A model generated the notes under the pieces. It was not told where the DNA came from. It searched no databases and saw only the letters and a program-made list of their open reading frames with translations. Below, piece after piece: positions 17,267-25,965 of a DNA stretch of 64,000 bases; the stretch's first letter is position 1, and each line of letters opens with the position of its first letter. A program made the translations under genes and the position numbers. Where the stretch lies: assembly GCF_008000815.1 (NCBI RefSeq), contig NZ_CP042806.1, positions 992,001 through 1,056,000 of the forward strand. Reading direction: 5' to 3'. The DNA is from Terriglobus albidus. GTDB taxonomy: Bacteria; Acidobacteriota; Terriglobia; Terriglobales; Acidobacteriaceae.

Positions 17267-17998
17267 TTACGAGCGTTTCGTTCTACGCGAGTGTCTGCGG
17301 CGTGCGTGTGAAGCGGTATAGGTCCACTGGCGGGTTGGGCCTACATCGACGTGCACGAACTGGGAGCGGGGATAGTAGCCTACGCCACCCGCTTCGAGCG
17401 ACAGTGCTGCATCGCGCAGCAGCTTTGCGGAGACACCCGAAACGCGGAGGTCGATCGCCTTGGCCTCAATGTGCTGCGAATGTTCGGCGGCGTTGGTGGT
17501 GCCGCTGGCGCGCAGTGCGTCGTTGGTCTCTTTCGAGCGGTAGCCGGAGAGGATGTCGATGACGCCATCGGGCTTGTTCAGCTTGGCCAGCATGGTGTGC
17601 AGCACGTCGAAGGTGCGGGGATCGATGGGCGTGACCTGCTGGTTGTGGCTGTCGCACAGGAAGTGGTTCAGCTGGTCGAGCGCTTCGGGAATGTAGGTAT
17701 CGCCGATGCGATAGACCACGTTGATCATCTCGCCGGTGTAGGGATGGGCGAGCTTCAGCTCATACTTCTGGCCGTCGGTAGGAACGTCGTCTTCTTCATC
17801 GGGAAGAAGGCCGACTCCCGGCAGAGCCACATTGGCAAAGGCATGCGCCAGGGCGTGAAGGCGCGGATGCCGATGAGACGCCGCTTTGCCGGCGTTTGCA
17901 AATGGAGTCGAGATGCCTAGAAGAGTGATGGCGGCGAGGGCCGTCAGTTTGCGAGCCGAGACGAGGGACCGAAGAGGCGCAGGCATGTACAGGGGCAA
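17267..17998 (-). CDS. exported DUF882 / peptidase M15-like protein (YcbK family)
   Basis: 243 residues. A signal sequence (RKLTALAAITLLGISTPFANA) precedes an M15-like domain: ILSGYRSKETNDALRASG, then HSQHIEAKAIDLR with the HxxxxAxxxD zinc pattern, and FVHVDVGPTR carrying the final His. YcbK-type proteins are periplasmic and related to D-Ala-D-Ala carboxypeptidases acting on peptidoglycan. TTG at 17998 has GGAG at a long 10-base spacing; the ATG at 17986 has none, so the start is uncertain. The C-terminal tail is Arg/His-rich. Confidence 0.88.
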   Translation of the reverse strand: MPLYMPAPLRSLVSARKLTALAAITLLGISTPFANAGKAASHRHPRLHALAHAFANVALPGVGLLPDEEDDVPTDGQKYELKLAHPYTGEMINVVYRIGDTYIPEALDQLNHFLCDSHNQQVTPIDPRTFDVLHTMLAKLNKPDGVIDILSGYRSKETNDALRASGTTNAAEHSQHIEAKAIDLRVSGVSAKLLRDAALSLEAGGVGYYPRSQFVHVDVGPTRQWTYTASHARRRHSRRTKRS

Positions 17999-18213
17999 AT
18001 TAACTGATCTCCAACTGTAGGGTTGCGCGGTACTGAGTCGGAAGCCAGGGACTCAGGGACCCAAATGCGGCTTGCCAATCGTCATTCGCTGTCGTCAATT
18101 GTAATTGCCACGAGGGGTGTGTCCAGAGCGAGAAACGGGGAAAAGTTCGGAGTGTGGAAAAAGTGGTTCCGAATGGGGGCTGGTATCCTTGCCGTTCCGC
18201 AAGGTGAACTGCC

Positions 18214-18927
18214 ATGCAAGACAACGGGTGGGACCGCTCGGCCCAGGCCTGGATCGCCGATATGGGTGAGCAGGGCGACTGGGGCCGTCGGACATTTCTG
18301 GATGAGGCAATGCTGGCGCGTGTACGTGCGGGCGGCTTTCGCTCTGCTTTGGATGTTGGTTGTGGCGAGGGCCGCTTCTGCCGCAGGCTGCAGGAGATGG
18401 GTATTGCCACCACCGGTATCGATCCGACAGAAGCGTTGCTACAGCATGCACGTCTGTGCGATCCGGCAGGCAGCTATCTCAAGGCGGCAGCGGAACAGAC
18501 GCCGTTTGCGGATGGCGCTTTCGATCTGGTCATCAGCTATGTGAGCCTGGTGGATATCGAAGCCTACGAGGCGGCCATTGCGGAGATGGCGCGTGTGCTG
18601 GCTGTAGGCGGTCGGTTGCTGGTGGCCAATCTCACCAGCTTCTCAACGGCGCGTGCCGGTAATGGATGGGAGTACGACCTGCTGGGCCGTGCGAAACACT
18701 TCACTATCGATCGTTATCTGGAATCTCGGGGCAACAAGGAGAGCTGGCGGGGAATCAAGGTGATCAACTGGCATCGGCCGTTATCAGACTATATGCGGGC
18801 GTTTCTCGCACAAAGTCTGGTGCTGACGCATTTCGATGAGCCGGCCCCGGTGGAGGATTGTTCGGCGAAGGCCGATAAGTATCGGCGGGTTCCCTGGTAT
18901 GTGGTGATGGAGTGGGAGAAGAGATAG
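18214..18927 (+). CDS. class I SAM-dependent methyltransferase
   Basis: 237 residues. Motif I is ALDVGCGEGRFCRRL, followed by TTGIDPTEALLQHAR (acidic ribose-binding position) and FDLVISYVSLVDIE (motif IV region), then VLAVGGRLLVANL. This matches the Methyltransf_11/UbiE-like fold. AAGGTG upstream of the ATG is an acceptable ribosome site. It stands alone between genes on the other strand, so no substrate can be inferred. Confidence 0.92.
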   Translation: MQDNGWDRSAQAWIADMGEQGDWGRRTFLDEAMLARVRAGGFRSALDVGCGEGRFCRRLQEMGIATTGIDPTEALLQHARLCDPAGSYLKAAAEQTPFADGAFDLVISYVSLVDIEAYEAAIAEMARVLAVGGRLLVANLTSFSTARAGNGWEYDLLGRAKHFTIDRYLESRGNKESWRGIKVINWHRPLSDYMRAFLAQSLVLTHFDEPAPVEDCSAKADKYRRVPWYVVMEWEKR

Positions 18928-18966
18928 GTGGCTTCCCTGTTCGGCACCGAAAGGTAATTGGGTAGA

Positions 18967-19006
18967 GAAGCAGATTTCTCCGCTGCCGCTACGAAATGAC
19001 AAAAAA
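18967..19006 (-). repeat. 40-bp dispersed repeat (TTTGTCATTTCG type)
   Basis: Read on the minus strand it gives TTTTGTCATTTCGTAGCGGC then a variable stretch ending GAGAAATCTGCTTCT. Related copies lie at 36317-36354 and 59933-59970, and a partial one near 38248. Confidence 0.7.
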
Positions 19007-19030
19007 GCCTATCGAGCTCGCTCTCGATAC

Positions 19031-19110
19031 ACCCACATAAGCTTCGCGTATGTGGGGCACCCGGTGTACATCCCACTCATCGCGTGGCGATGGATGGGGC
19101 ACCCGGTGTA
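19031..19110 (+). repeat. tandem pair of GGGGCACCCGGTGTA repeats
   Basis: Two adjacent units each end TGGGGCACCCGGTGTA and each begin with an inverted copy of the preceding bases (ACCCACAT...ATGTGGGG and CCCACTCATCGC...GCGATGGATGGGG). A third copy is at 26632-26670. They lie 3' of a gene pair that points together. Confidence 0.75.
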
Positions 19111-19143
19111 TCGGTTATTTCAGATTCCGGTGTATGGGCTTGT

Positions 19144-19635
19144 CTAGTACTGGATGATGTGTGGGGTGGGGTAGGTCAGTGTGCCGTCGCTGCGCTGGAC
19201 CCAGAGGAAGAGCCGCTTCTTGCCGTTGATGGTCGAGCCGACGATAGTGCCTGATCCCCAGAAGCCTTCTCCGTCGGTGCGGGAGATGTCTACGTGGTGG
19301 CTGTGGATCTCGCCTACGGGCGAGTACTGTGTCCAGTCTTCGGTGAACCGCTTCACGGGATAGCCGGTGTATTTGCCGGGATTCGCCTTCCAGTTGTCGT
19401 CGTTGACGTAGACGCCGTAGGCGGTGTCGAAGTCTTTTTTCTCGATCGCGGTCAAAAAGCGATCGACCTTGTGCTCGGCGGGGAGATTGGTGAAGAACCA
19501 GCCGTGTCCGGCGATGAAGCCGGCAACAAAGAGGATGGCCAGCAGCACTACCAGCACTCCTGCTGCAATCAGCAGGGCTGTCTTGCGCCTTTCTCTCTGC
19601 TCATCGTAGACCGGTGCATCCATCAATCCGCTCAT
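19144..19635 (-). CDS. single-span membrane protein with NTF2-like external part
   Basis: About 163 residues. ATG at 19635 is selected because AAAGGGA lies 8 bases upstream. A short charged cytoplasmic head (EQRERRKT) precedes one membrane helix (ALLIAAGVLVVLLAILFVAG). The outer part includes VDRFLTAIEKKDFDTAYGVY, typical of DUF4864/DUF4878-like NTF2-fold lipocalin-sized domains, and ends in beta strands. I cannot assign a function. A 53-bp gap separates it from the DinB gene upstream on the same strand, so the three minus-strand genes here may form one unit. Confidence 0.78.
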   Translation of the reverse strand: MSGLMDAPVYDEQRERRKTALLIAAGVLVVLLAILFVAGFIAGHGWFFTNLPAEHKVDRFLTAIEKKDFDTAYGVYVNDDNWKANPGKYTGYPVKRFTEDWTQYSPVGEIHSHHVDISRTDGEGFWGSGTIVGSTINGKKRLFLWVQRSDGTLTYPTPHIIQY

Positions 19636-19688
19636 GCTCAAATCCCTTTCGCTCTCACTAGATTAGACACCCGCGGAGGTAAATTTGT

Positions 19689-20171
19689 TCACTCTGGAAG
19701 AATCTGCAGGAGATGGTGGCCCATGTGGGCGATGTAGTCCTCGATCAGGAAGCCGAGGGTCCAGGCCCGGTCCGGCGTGATCCACTCATGGGCGAGGTGC
19801 GGCTTCTGGGTATGCGCGATGACGTGGACGAGATGACGGTTGAGCCCTTCCCAGAGATTCAGGAGATCTTTCCACGGGCGTTCCGCATAATGCTGCACGG
19901 CGACCCATTCGGCCTGCTTGTAGCCGGGAAGATGGATCTCGCGATCGATCTGCAGGCGGACGAAGCGTTGGTGGTTGTTGCAGGCGGAGTCGATCAGGTG
20001 CCCGATGATCTGCCGTGGCGACCACTTCCCTGACTCACGCGGCTGTTGCGACTCCAGGTCAGTTATCTGGCGCAGAAGCGGCAGGGCGCTGTCGAGAGCC
20101 TGGGCAAGATCGTCGGCCAGCCTCTCGGGCTGTAGCAGCATGACGTCGGTGGGTTGCGTGTACGCGGACAT
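19689..20171 (-). CDS. DinB-family protein
   Basis: 160 residues of the DinB/DUF664 four-helix bundle: GKWSPRQIIGHLIDSACNNH contains the first metal-ligand His, and the C-terminal DYIAHMGHHLLQIL supplies two more. Members are metal-dependent thiol-transferase-like or DNA-damage-inducible proteins, mostly uncharacterised. AAGGAG 9 bases upstream supports the ATG. The YraN gene ends 1 bp upstream, so both are probably one transcript. Confidence 0.9.
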   Translation of the reverse strand: MSAYTQPTDVMLLQPERLADDLAQALDSALPLLRQITDLESQQPRESGKWSPRQIIGHLIDSACNNHQRFVRLQIDREIHLPGYKQAEWVAVQHYAERPWKDLLNLWEGLNRHLVHVIAHTQKPHLAHEWITPDRAWTLGFLIEDYIAHMGHHLLQILPE

Positions 20172-20172
20172 G

Positions 20173-20610
20173 TCAGAAGGCTCCTTCCATCAGCTCACAG
20201 GCGGTTTCGTTAAGGTACACCGAGACCACGTCGAAGCGGATGACGATGCTGTCGCGTACTTTGTCCGGGAAATGCCGTACGTAGGCCGATGCCAGGCGGC
20301 GCAGCATTCGTTGCTTGGGGTCATCGACAGCGAACTCCGCCGGTACCAGGTCGCGCTTGCTGCGTGTCTTCACCTCGATGAAGCAGAGTGTTGGCCCGTG
20401 CCAGGCGATGATGTCTACGTCGCCGCCGGGAACACCGGCCCAGCGCCATCGCCGGGCTACAACCGTGTAACCGTGCCGTCGCAGATGCCAGAAGGCGGCG
20501 TCTTCACCACGCTCACCGACACGCAGATGCTTCGGTTGCGAGGGTCGACGGCCCAGCATCGAGGCAAGCTGTTCCAGCCAGAGCAACGTATGTTGTTGAA
20601 GTCCGGGCAT
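20173..20610 (-). CDS. yraN: YraN/UPF0102 endonuclease-like protein
   Basis: 145 residues. After LRVGERGEDAAFWHLRRHGY comes the nuclease-fold core: GGDVDIIAWHGPTLCFIEVK carries the D and E-x-K residues of a PD-(D/E)xK-like site, then TRSKRDLVPAEFAVDDPKQR. The YraN family is widespread, and its exact role, perhaps in recombination or natural transformation, is unsettled. It is a little longer than the usual about 120 residues at the N-terminus, so a later start is possible. It diverges from the EamA transporter with about 25 bp between starts. Confidence 0.92.
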   Translation of the reverse strand: MPGLQQHTLLWLEQLASMLGRRPSQPKHLRVGERGEDAAFWHLRRHGYTVVARRWRWAGVPGGDVDIIAWHGPTLCFIEVKTRSKRDLVPAEFAVDDPKQRMLRRLASAYVRHFPDKVRDSIVIRFDVVSVYLNETACELMEGAF

Positions 20611-20635
20611 CGTGTGAAATCATAAGGTACCGCCG

Positions 20636-21547
20636 ATGCATACCTCCCGGAAATTCATGGCACAGATCATCCTGTGTTTTGCCTGCATTTATCTGATCTG
20701 GGGATCGACGTTTCTGGCGATTCACTATGCGGTGATCGATCTGGCGCCGCCGATCATCAGCGGCCTGCGGTACTTCCTGTCGGCTCCGTTCATCTTTCTG
20801 CTGTGCTTCTTCAACCGGCAATCGATCCGCATTACCTCGGGTGAGATCTTGCGCTGCACGATTCTGGGCGCGTTCATGCTGGTGGGTAATAACTGCCTGC
20901 TGGTGTGGGCAGAGAAGACGGTGGACTCCGGCTTTGCCGCGATGGTGCTGGCTGCGATTCCGATCTTTATCGCTCTGCTGGATTCGCTTGTCCCCGGCGG
21001 TGACGGACTTACCAGGCGTGGTTGGGCAGGACTCTTCCTTGGATTCGGCGGCCTGATGACGCTGCTGTGGCCGACGGTCCGTCACATCTCGTTCAGCGGT
21101 ACGGGTAAGGTCTTCGGCAGTGTTCTCTTGCTGGGTGCGGCGTTGAGCTGGGCGATTGGCTCGGTGATGTCGAAGCGGTTCAAGATGCAGCGCGATCCTA
21201 TGGTGCTGGCCGGCTGGCAACTGTTGCTTGGTGGTGGATTGAACCTGGTGATCGCTACGGCGATGGGCTCATGGGCAGAGGCGCGGTGGACGCGGCCCGC
21301 AGTCTTGGGGCTGGCGTATCTGACGGTCTTCGGTGCCTTGATCGGGTTTACGGCGTATGTGTGGCTGCTGCATCACGTCTCGGTGGCGAAGGTGGCGACA
21401 TATGCGTATGTAAACCCGATTGTGGCATCGATCCTTGGGATCTGGCTGCTGCATGAGGGGATGGGCGTGTATGAGTGGACCGGGATGTTTGTGATTCTGG
21501 CGGCGGTGGCGCTGGTGAATCTGTCGAAGGTGAAGCGGGTGGGGTAG
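20636..21547 (+). CDS. EamA-family (DMT) transporter, YedA-like
   Basis: 303 residues with about ten membrane helices in two EamA halves. The start reads CFACIYLIWGSTFLAIHYAV, typical of drug/metabolite exporters of the YedA/RhaT group. The second half contains ALSWAIGSVMSKRF and TVFGALIGFTAYVWLLHHVS. It probably exports small metabolites or amino acids. The stop codon TAG is also the first three bases of a MITE-like left end (21545-21575). Confidence 0.92.
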   Translation: MHTSRKFMAQIILCFACIYLIWGSTFLAIHYAVIDLAPPIISGLRYFLSAPFIFLLCFFNRQSIRITSGEILRCTILGAFMLVGNNCLLVWAEKTVDSGFAAMVLAAIPIFIALLDSLVPGGDGLTRRGWAGLFLGFGGLMTLLWPTVRHISFSGTGKVFGSVLLLGAALSWAIGSVMSKRFKMQRDPMVLAGWQLLLGGGLNLVIATAMGSWAEARWTRPAVLGLAYLTVFGALIGFTAYVWLLHHVSVAKVATYAYVNPIVASILGIWLLHEGMGVYEWTGMFVILAAVALVNLSKVKRVG

Positions 21548-21575
21548 AGCATTTCCCCTGTTGCCGGGTATCCCA
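21545..21575 (+). mobile_element. MITE left-end fragment beginning on a stop codon
   Basis: TAGAGCATTTCCCCTGTTGC followed by CGGGTATCCCA matches the first about 30 bases of the 116-bp element at 62332. The rest is replaced by a different hairpin (GGCTTCACAGTTT, loop, AACTGTGAAGCC). The TAG is the stop codon of the EamA gene. Confidence 0.7.
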
Positions 21576-21683
21576 CTTAAGAGGACGGCTTCACAGTTTG
21601 CGGAAAAACTGTGAAGCCCGTTGCTCCCACCCGGTTTCAGTTATGTTGCGTTATCTCAGCTCGAGTGAATTTTTCGATGCCTT

Positions 21684-24266
21684 CTATTGCAGCTCGGCCT
21701 GCGCTGGGATGGTCTTTGCGTCAATCATTGCAGTGCTATCAGTCAATCCGGCGCTCGCAGCGGTCAGCTTGATGGCTCCTGCTTTTCTGGAGGTTCGAAT
21801 CACTACCAGGGCCCGGCCCTGGTACAGCTTCCTCCGTTCAGCGTGATATGAGTCTGCGTCCTGTCCGTCTCCGTTTCCAACGGCGGCAATGGAGCCGGGG
21901 CCGCTGATGGAGAACTGGACTTCCTGTTCAGCATGGGGCTGGAAATGTCCCTGATCGTCAACCGCTTCTACTGTCACAAACGAGAGGTCTTCTCCATCGG
22001 CCCGCAGTACGGTTCGGTCTGCCGTCAGTCGTAGTTTGGTTGCATTGCCTGCGGTGGTGAGGATGCTTTGGGTAACTTCGCGGTCACCGCGCACACCCAC
22101 GGCCTTCAGCGTGCCCGGGGCATAGGGTACGGAGAAGACCGCCTTGAACTCCTGTTCGCGTCCTGTTGGTTTTTCTCCGATGAGTTTGTCGTTCAGGAAC
22201 AACCGCACCTTCTCCGCGCCGGAGTACACCTCAACCTGCATCTCTTTGCCTTCCTGGCCCGGCCAGCTCCATGCGGGAAGCGTGGGATAGGTGGCCCACA
22301 TGATGGCGATGATCTTCTTGCCTTCCGGTTCCGGCAGACGAACGGTGGCGTAGACGCGATCGCCGCCATTCCACAGGATGTCGCGATAGTAGGACTGCGG
22401 CTTACGGAAGCCGGTCAGATCAAGGTCGCCGCAGACTGCGGCGTGCCATGGGTACGGATGAAAGAAGAACTGCATGGCTGCCTTCGCCATTGGGTCGGAC
22501 GAACCTTTGGCCATCTCGGCCATCACGTCCACGCCCTTCGCCATTCCGGCGAAGAGCTGGTCGACCATGCCGGTGTTCGCCATCATGCCGCCCGCCTGCT
22601 CGGCCATCTTCGCCTGTTCGGGAGTGCCATACTGCCACGCACCGATGCCTGATTCGCCTAGGTAGTCCATGGCGGTCCATGTGAGGTCGCCGAGAACGTA
22701 GGGATTGTCGTGTGTGATTGCCCATAGCGGAAATGCCTTCGCCGGCCACGACTCTGTGGTCAACATCAGGCGCGAGGGTAGCTGTTCGTGGTCTTTGGCG
22801 TAGGTAGGAATTAGGTTGTAGTTGTAGCCGGTGATGTCGAGTTGCGAGAACACGGCCTGTGCCGTGGGCATGGTGGTGGTGCCGGGAAATGCGAGTGTGA
22901 GCGGGCGGGTGTTGTCGAGCGCACGGACTTGCTCTGCAAGCTGTTTGGCGAGTGGACCTCCCCTATCTACCTCGAGTTCCGGAATCTCGTTGCCAATGCC
23001 CCAGATCACGATCGAGGGATGATTGCGGTCGCGAAGCACCATGGACGAGATGTCCTGCTTCCACCATTCATCGAAGTTGCTGCCGTAATCGAACTTGACC
23101 TTATGCGCCTGCCACACGTCGAAGGGCTCATCCAGCACCAGGAGGCCGAGACGATCGCATGCATCGAGAAACGCAGGCGACGGAGGGTTATGAGCTGTGC
23201 GCACCGCATTCATCCCAGCGGCCTTCATGAGTTGAACCCTGCGCTCCTCCGCGCGATCGAAGGCGGCGGCACCCAGCGGACCGTTGTCATGATGCACACT
23301 GCCGCCGGTGAGTTTGATGGATTTGCCATTGAGCAGCAGGCCCTTCTCCGCCGACCACGTGAGGGAGCGAATGCCGAAGGAGGTCGTGACCTGATCGACG
23401 ATCTTGCCGTCCTTGCGAATCGTGGAGACGGCGCGGTAGAGCGTGGGTATCTCGGGTGTCCATAGCGCAGGGTTGGCTACGGCAATCTCCTGCGCTGTCT
23501 CGTCCTCTTTACTGGAGGCGAGGTTCAGGCTGGAGTGTGCCGTACCGACGGTTTTGTTGGTCTTGTCGAACAACGTGGTTTCGACGGTGAGTCCGGCGGT
23601 CGTGGAGGATTCATTCGAGACGTGTGTTTTGACGGAGACTTTGGCAGAGGTGGTCGAGACCTCCGGTGTCGTCACAAAGACACCCCAATGTGCCACATGC
23701 GTCGGCTCAGTCACGATGACGTGAACATGGCGGTAGATTCCCGATCCGCTGTACCAGCGGCTGTTTGGCTCTGCTGAGTTGTCGACCCGTACGGCCAGTA
23801 CGTTCGTCCCGGAGAGCTTCAGGTCGGGCGTGAGGTCGAAGGTGAAGGAGGTGTAGCCGTAGGGATGTGTCCCGAGCTTGTGGCCGTTCAGATAGACCGT
23901 GGCATCGCGGTAGACGCCGTCGAACTGAACTGTCACGCGTTTGCCGTTCCACTTTCGAGGCGCGGTGAAGGTCTTGCGATACCAGCCGACTCCGTTGGGG
24001 AAGAAGCCGCCACCTGTACCGCTGGGATTGTCCTTGTCCGGCTTGCTTTCGATGCTCCAGTCATGGGGCAGATCGACGGTGCGCCAGGAAGAGTCGGCGA
24101 AGGTTGGATTCTCCGCGCCGGCGGCATCGCCAAGCTGGAACTTCCAGCCCGCATCGGCAGCGAGATCCTGACGGGGCGCCTTTGGAGTTACGGCGCCGGC
24201 TGTCGCGGAGAGAAGGACGGTAAGGATAGCCGCAAGACCGATCTGGCAGCGGAACGGGGGATTCAT
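21684..24266 (-). CDS. secreted GH2 glycoside hydrolase (beta-galactosidase-like)
   Basis: 860 residues with a signal peptide (LAAILTVLLSATAGA). Order: jelly-roll sugar-binding domain (GWKFQLGDAAG, VDLPHDWSIE, NGVGWYRKTFTAPRKW), Ig-like domain, TIM barrel from about 310, then C-terminal beta domains. The acid/base Glu is E427 in GIGNEIPE, after RTAHNPPSPAFLD, and the likely nucleophile is E505 in TTESWPAK. Members cleave beta-galactosides or related beta-linkages; exact specificity is not readable. It overlaps the TetR gene by 4 bp (ATGA), so both form one operon under the 24985-25015 operator. A periplasmic role in polysaccharide use is likely. Confidence 0.92.
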   Translation of the reverse strand: MNPPFRCQIGLAAILTVLLSATAGAVTPKAPRQDLAADAGWKFQLGDAAGAENPTFADSSWRTVDLPHDWSIESKPDKDNPSGTGGGFFPNGVGWYRKTFTAPRKWNGKRVTVQFDGVYRDATVYLNGHKLGTHPYGYTSFTFDLTPDLKLSGTNVLAVRVDNSAEPNSRWYSGSGIYRHVHVIVTEPTHVAHWGVFVTTPEVSTTSAKVSVKTHVSNESSTTAGLTVETTLFDKTNKTVGTAHSSLNLASSKEDETAQEIAVANPALWTPEIPTLYRAVSTIRKDGKIVDQVTTSFGIRSLTWSAEKGLLLNGKSIKLTGGSVHHDNGPLGAAAFDRAEERRVQLMKAAGMNAVRTAHNPPSPAFLDACDRLGLLVLDEPFDVWQAHKVKFDYGSNFDEWWKQDISSMVLRDRNHPSIVIWGIGNEIPELEVDRGGPLAKQLAEQVRALDNTRPLTLAFPGTTTMPTAQAVFSQLDITGYNYNLIPTYAKDHEQLPSRLMLTTESWPAKAFPLWAITHDNPYVLGDLTWTAMDYLGESGIGAWQYGTPEQAKMAEQAGGMMANTGMVDQLFAGMAKGVDVMAEMAKGSSDPMAKAAMQFFFHPYPWHAAVCGDLDLTGFRKPQSYYRDILWNGGDRVYATVRLPEPEGKKIIAIMWATYPTLPAWSWPGQEGKEMQVEVYSGAEKVRLFLNDKLIGEKPTGREQEFKAVFSVPYAPGTLKAVGVRGDREVTQSILTTAGNATKLRLTADRTVLRADGEDLSFVTVEAVDDQGHFQPHAEQEVQFSISGPGSIAAVGNGDGQDADSYHAERRKLYQGRALVVIRTSRKAGAIKLTAASAGLTDSTAMIDAKTIPAQAELQ

Positions 24267-24970
24267 GACGACCTCTTTCTGGCGATGCGTTTCCGTGTAT
24301 TCGAGGATTCTTTGGCTGGAGCTTCTGGGGCGCGTAACCCGAGCAGGAGAATGCGAAGCGTCTCCCGGAACAGGCGATCGATGGGCTGCCCGTACTCGAT
24401 CTCGACCTTTCTGCCGAGAGACGCCAGCCTGCGCTGCGCTCCGATGACCGCGTTCATCACGGCGTGCATCGTCAGCTCCGGATCAAGATCGGCGCGCAGT
24501 GAGCCGTCGGCAATGCCATTGCGGATCAGTTCCGTGAAGAACCGGAATGGCTGGGGATCGATCTGCGTTTCAAGCGTGAGAAGCCGGTCCACCGGCCAGT
24601 CATGCGCATACCTGGCATCGAACTCCGCCAGAAAGCGAACCGCTGCCTGGTTGCCGGAGAGCTCGTCGGCCATGAACTCCAGGAACGCGGTGATCACGGC
24701 GAGCGCATTGGGCGCGCCTTCGATGCGCTTCTTCACCTGGGTAGCAGCCCCGCACAGCAACTCGCTGACGAGCTCCCAGGCGATGTCGTCCTTGCTGGAG
24801 AAGTACTGATACATGGTGGAAGGCTGAAGGCCGCTGGCCAGCGTGATCTCGGCCATGGTGACCCGCTCGATGCCCTGTTCAATAAACAGGGACTGGGCCG
24901 CATCCAGAATCCGGCGGCGCTGACGCTCACGATGAGCGTGGTAGGTGCGGGGTTTTGCCTTCTTTTGCAT
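24263..24970 (-). CDS. TetR-family transcriptional regulator
   Basis: About 235 residues. The N-terminal HTH is typical: RERQRRRILDAAQSLFIEQG, VTMAEITLASGLQPSTMYQY, FSSKDDIAWEL. The C-terminal ligand-binding helices show no known specificity. ATG at 24970 has GGGAG just upstream; a longer frame would run through the palindromic operator and is rejected. It is the first gene of an operon with the GH2 enzyme, so it probably represses both and responds to a sugar or glycoside-derived ligand. Confidence 0.93.
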   Translation of the reverse strand: MQKKAKPRTYHAHRERQRRRILDAAQSLFIEQGIERVTMAEITLASGLQPSTMYQYFSSKDDIAWELVSELLCGAATQVKKRIEGAPNALAVITAFLEFMADELSGNQAAVRFLAEFDARYAHDWPVDRLLTLETQIDPQPFRFFTELIRNGIADGSLRADLDPELTMHAVMNAVIGAQRRLASLGRKVEIEYGQPIDRLFRETLRILLLGLRAPEAPAKESSNTRKRIARKRSS

Positions 24971-24984
24971 CGTCTCCCTGAGGT

Positions 24985-25015
24985 TTGAAATTCGAATGTA
25001 TATTTCGAATTTCAA
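24985..25015. promoter_or_regulatory. perfect palindromic operator of the TetR-GH2 operon
   Basis: TTGAAATTCGAA and TTCGAATTTCAA form perfect 12-bp arms around TGTATAT. It lies 15 bases before the TetR start, where an autoregulatory TetR operator is expected. The spacer TGTATAT may overlap a -10 box. Confidence 0.8.
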
Positions 25016-25232
25016 GTAGGGCTACGAATTTATAGGAGAGGGAGAGAAAGAGGCAATAAGAACTTCTGTGAAGATGTTGATCGCTCCGCACGATGGGAAC
25101 CTACTTCTCCGCTAAATGGAACAGCGGGCACCGTTAGCTGCCTTTCGCACGGTAGTCAGCAGGAAATCCAGTCTTTGAATGCGGCACCATATACTCAGTC
25201 CCTAAGATTTTGCGCATATGTGACATTTACGG

Positions 25233-25260
25233 TTGACACATAATTATTAAACGTTACCAT
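25233..25260 (+). promoter_or_regulatory. candidate sigma-70 promoter
   Basis: TTGACA at 25233-25238 and TACCAT at 25255-25260 with a 16-base AT-rich spacer. It ends 26 bases before the start at 25287. The -10 matches 4 of 6 positions. Confidence 0.45.
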
Positions 25261-25286
25261 GTGTACATCCCCATGGAGGCGACGTG

Positions 25287-25808
25287 ATGGATACCTATCG
25301 AATCAAGGTAAAAATTGGAAATCACGAGTTTGAAGCGGAAGGATCTCCCGAGATTGTCAAGGAGCAGTTCGCCTCTTTTAAGGAGATGATTTCGTGCATA
25401 CCAGCACAGACCGTCGCTCCTCCCCTTGAATTGATTCGAAATAATATTTCGAATCAACAACTTATTGGTGATCAGGAATCGGTAAGCTTGGATAAAATTT
25501 TCCGGGTAGAGAATCGCGTAATTTCTTTAACCGCACTTCCTGGCAGTATTCTCGATGCGACTCTTTTGACGATGCTTGGGCAGCGCCATTTTCGCAACAA
25601 CGATTCCATCACTGGGGCCGAGGTGAAGGACGGCCTTGAGCAATCTGGCTACAGACCGGATCGTGTGGATCGATTCATCGACAAACTGACCAAAGAGGGT
25701 CTGGTTATGAAGATTGGAATAGGAAAAGGAAGCCGGTACAGGCTCACGAATCAGGGAGTGGCGCGTGCCGATTCCCTAGCGAAAGATTTGATTGCGACTC
25801 TGCCATAA
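25287..25808 (+). CDS. hypothetical protein with winged-helix-like C-terminus
   Basis: 173 residues. The N-terminus (YRIKVKIGNHEFEAEGSPEI) is a short beta/alpha element. The C-terminal about 85 residues, from ILDATLLTMLGQRHFRNNDS to RYRLTNQGVARADSL, look like a winged helix: three helices, then GLVMKIGIGKGSRYRLTNQG as the wing. GGAGG 7 bases upstream supports ATG 25287; a GTG one codon earlier is possible. It is the first gene of the tRNA-containing module and may be its regulator, but that is inference from position. Confidence 0.72.
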   Translation: MDTYRIKVKIGNHEFEAEGSPEIVKEQFASFKEMISCIPAQTVAPPLELIRNNISNQQLIGDQESVSLDKIFRVENRVISLTALPGSILDATLLTMLGQRHFRNNDSITGAEVKDGLEQSGYRPDRVDRFIDKLTKEGLVMKIGIGKGSRYRLTNQGVARADSLAKDLIATLP

Positions 25809-25833
25809 AAGTGGGTCGCAAAGGAGGGTCAAG

Positions 25834-25899
25834 ATGCCTATAAGAAGATGTTCCGCCCGTCGCCGTTCTGCTCACCGCGACGGCGGGCAGATGCACTAA
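25834..25899 (+). CDS. 21-residue arginine-rich ORF, possible leader peptide
   Basis: AAAGGAGGGTC precedes the ATG at an ideal distance. The peptide starts MPIRRCSARRRSAHRD and is rich in Arg codons. Its coding sequence can itself fold (GCCCG...CGGGC with TCGC/GCGA), and the stop is followed at once by a 12-bp inverted repeat. It lies 25 bp after the winged-helix gene and 66 bp before the tRNA. It could be a leader peptide or chance; the ribosome site is the best evidence. Confidence 0.4.
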   Translation: MPIRRCSARRRSAHRDGGQMH

Positions 25900-25943
25900 G
25901 ACCCGAACTGCTAATCCTTGTCGAGGGGGCGGCAGTTCGGGTC
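25900..25943 (+). promoter_or_regulatory. 12-bp inverted repeat between the leader ORF and the tRNA
   Basis: GACCCGAACTGC and GCAGTTCGGGTC pair perfectly around a 20-base loop. There is no U-tract, so it is not a classical terminator. It could be a processing or antitermination structure for the tRNA downstream. Confidence 0.6.
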
Positions 25944-25965
25944 GTGGTGGGCTAGCTTGTATTGC

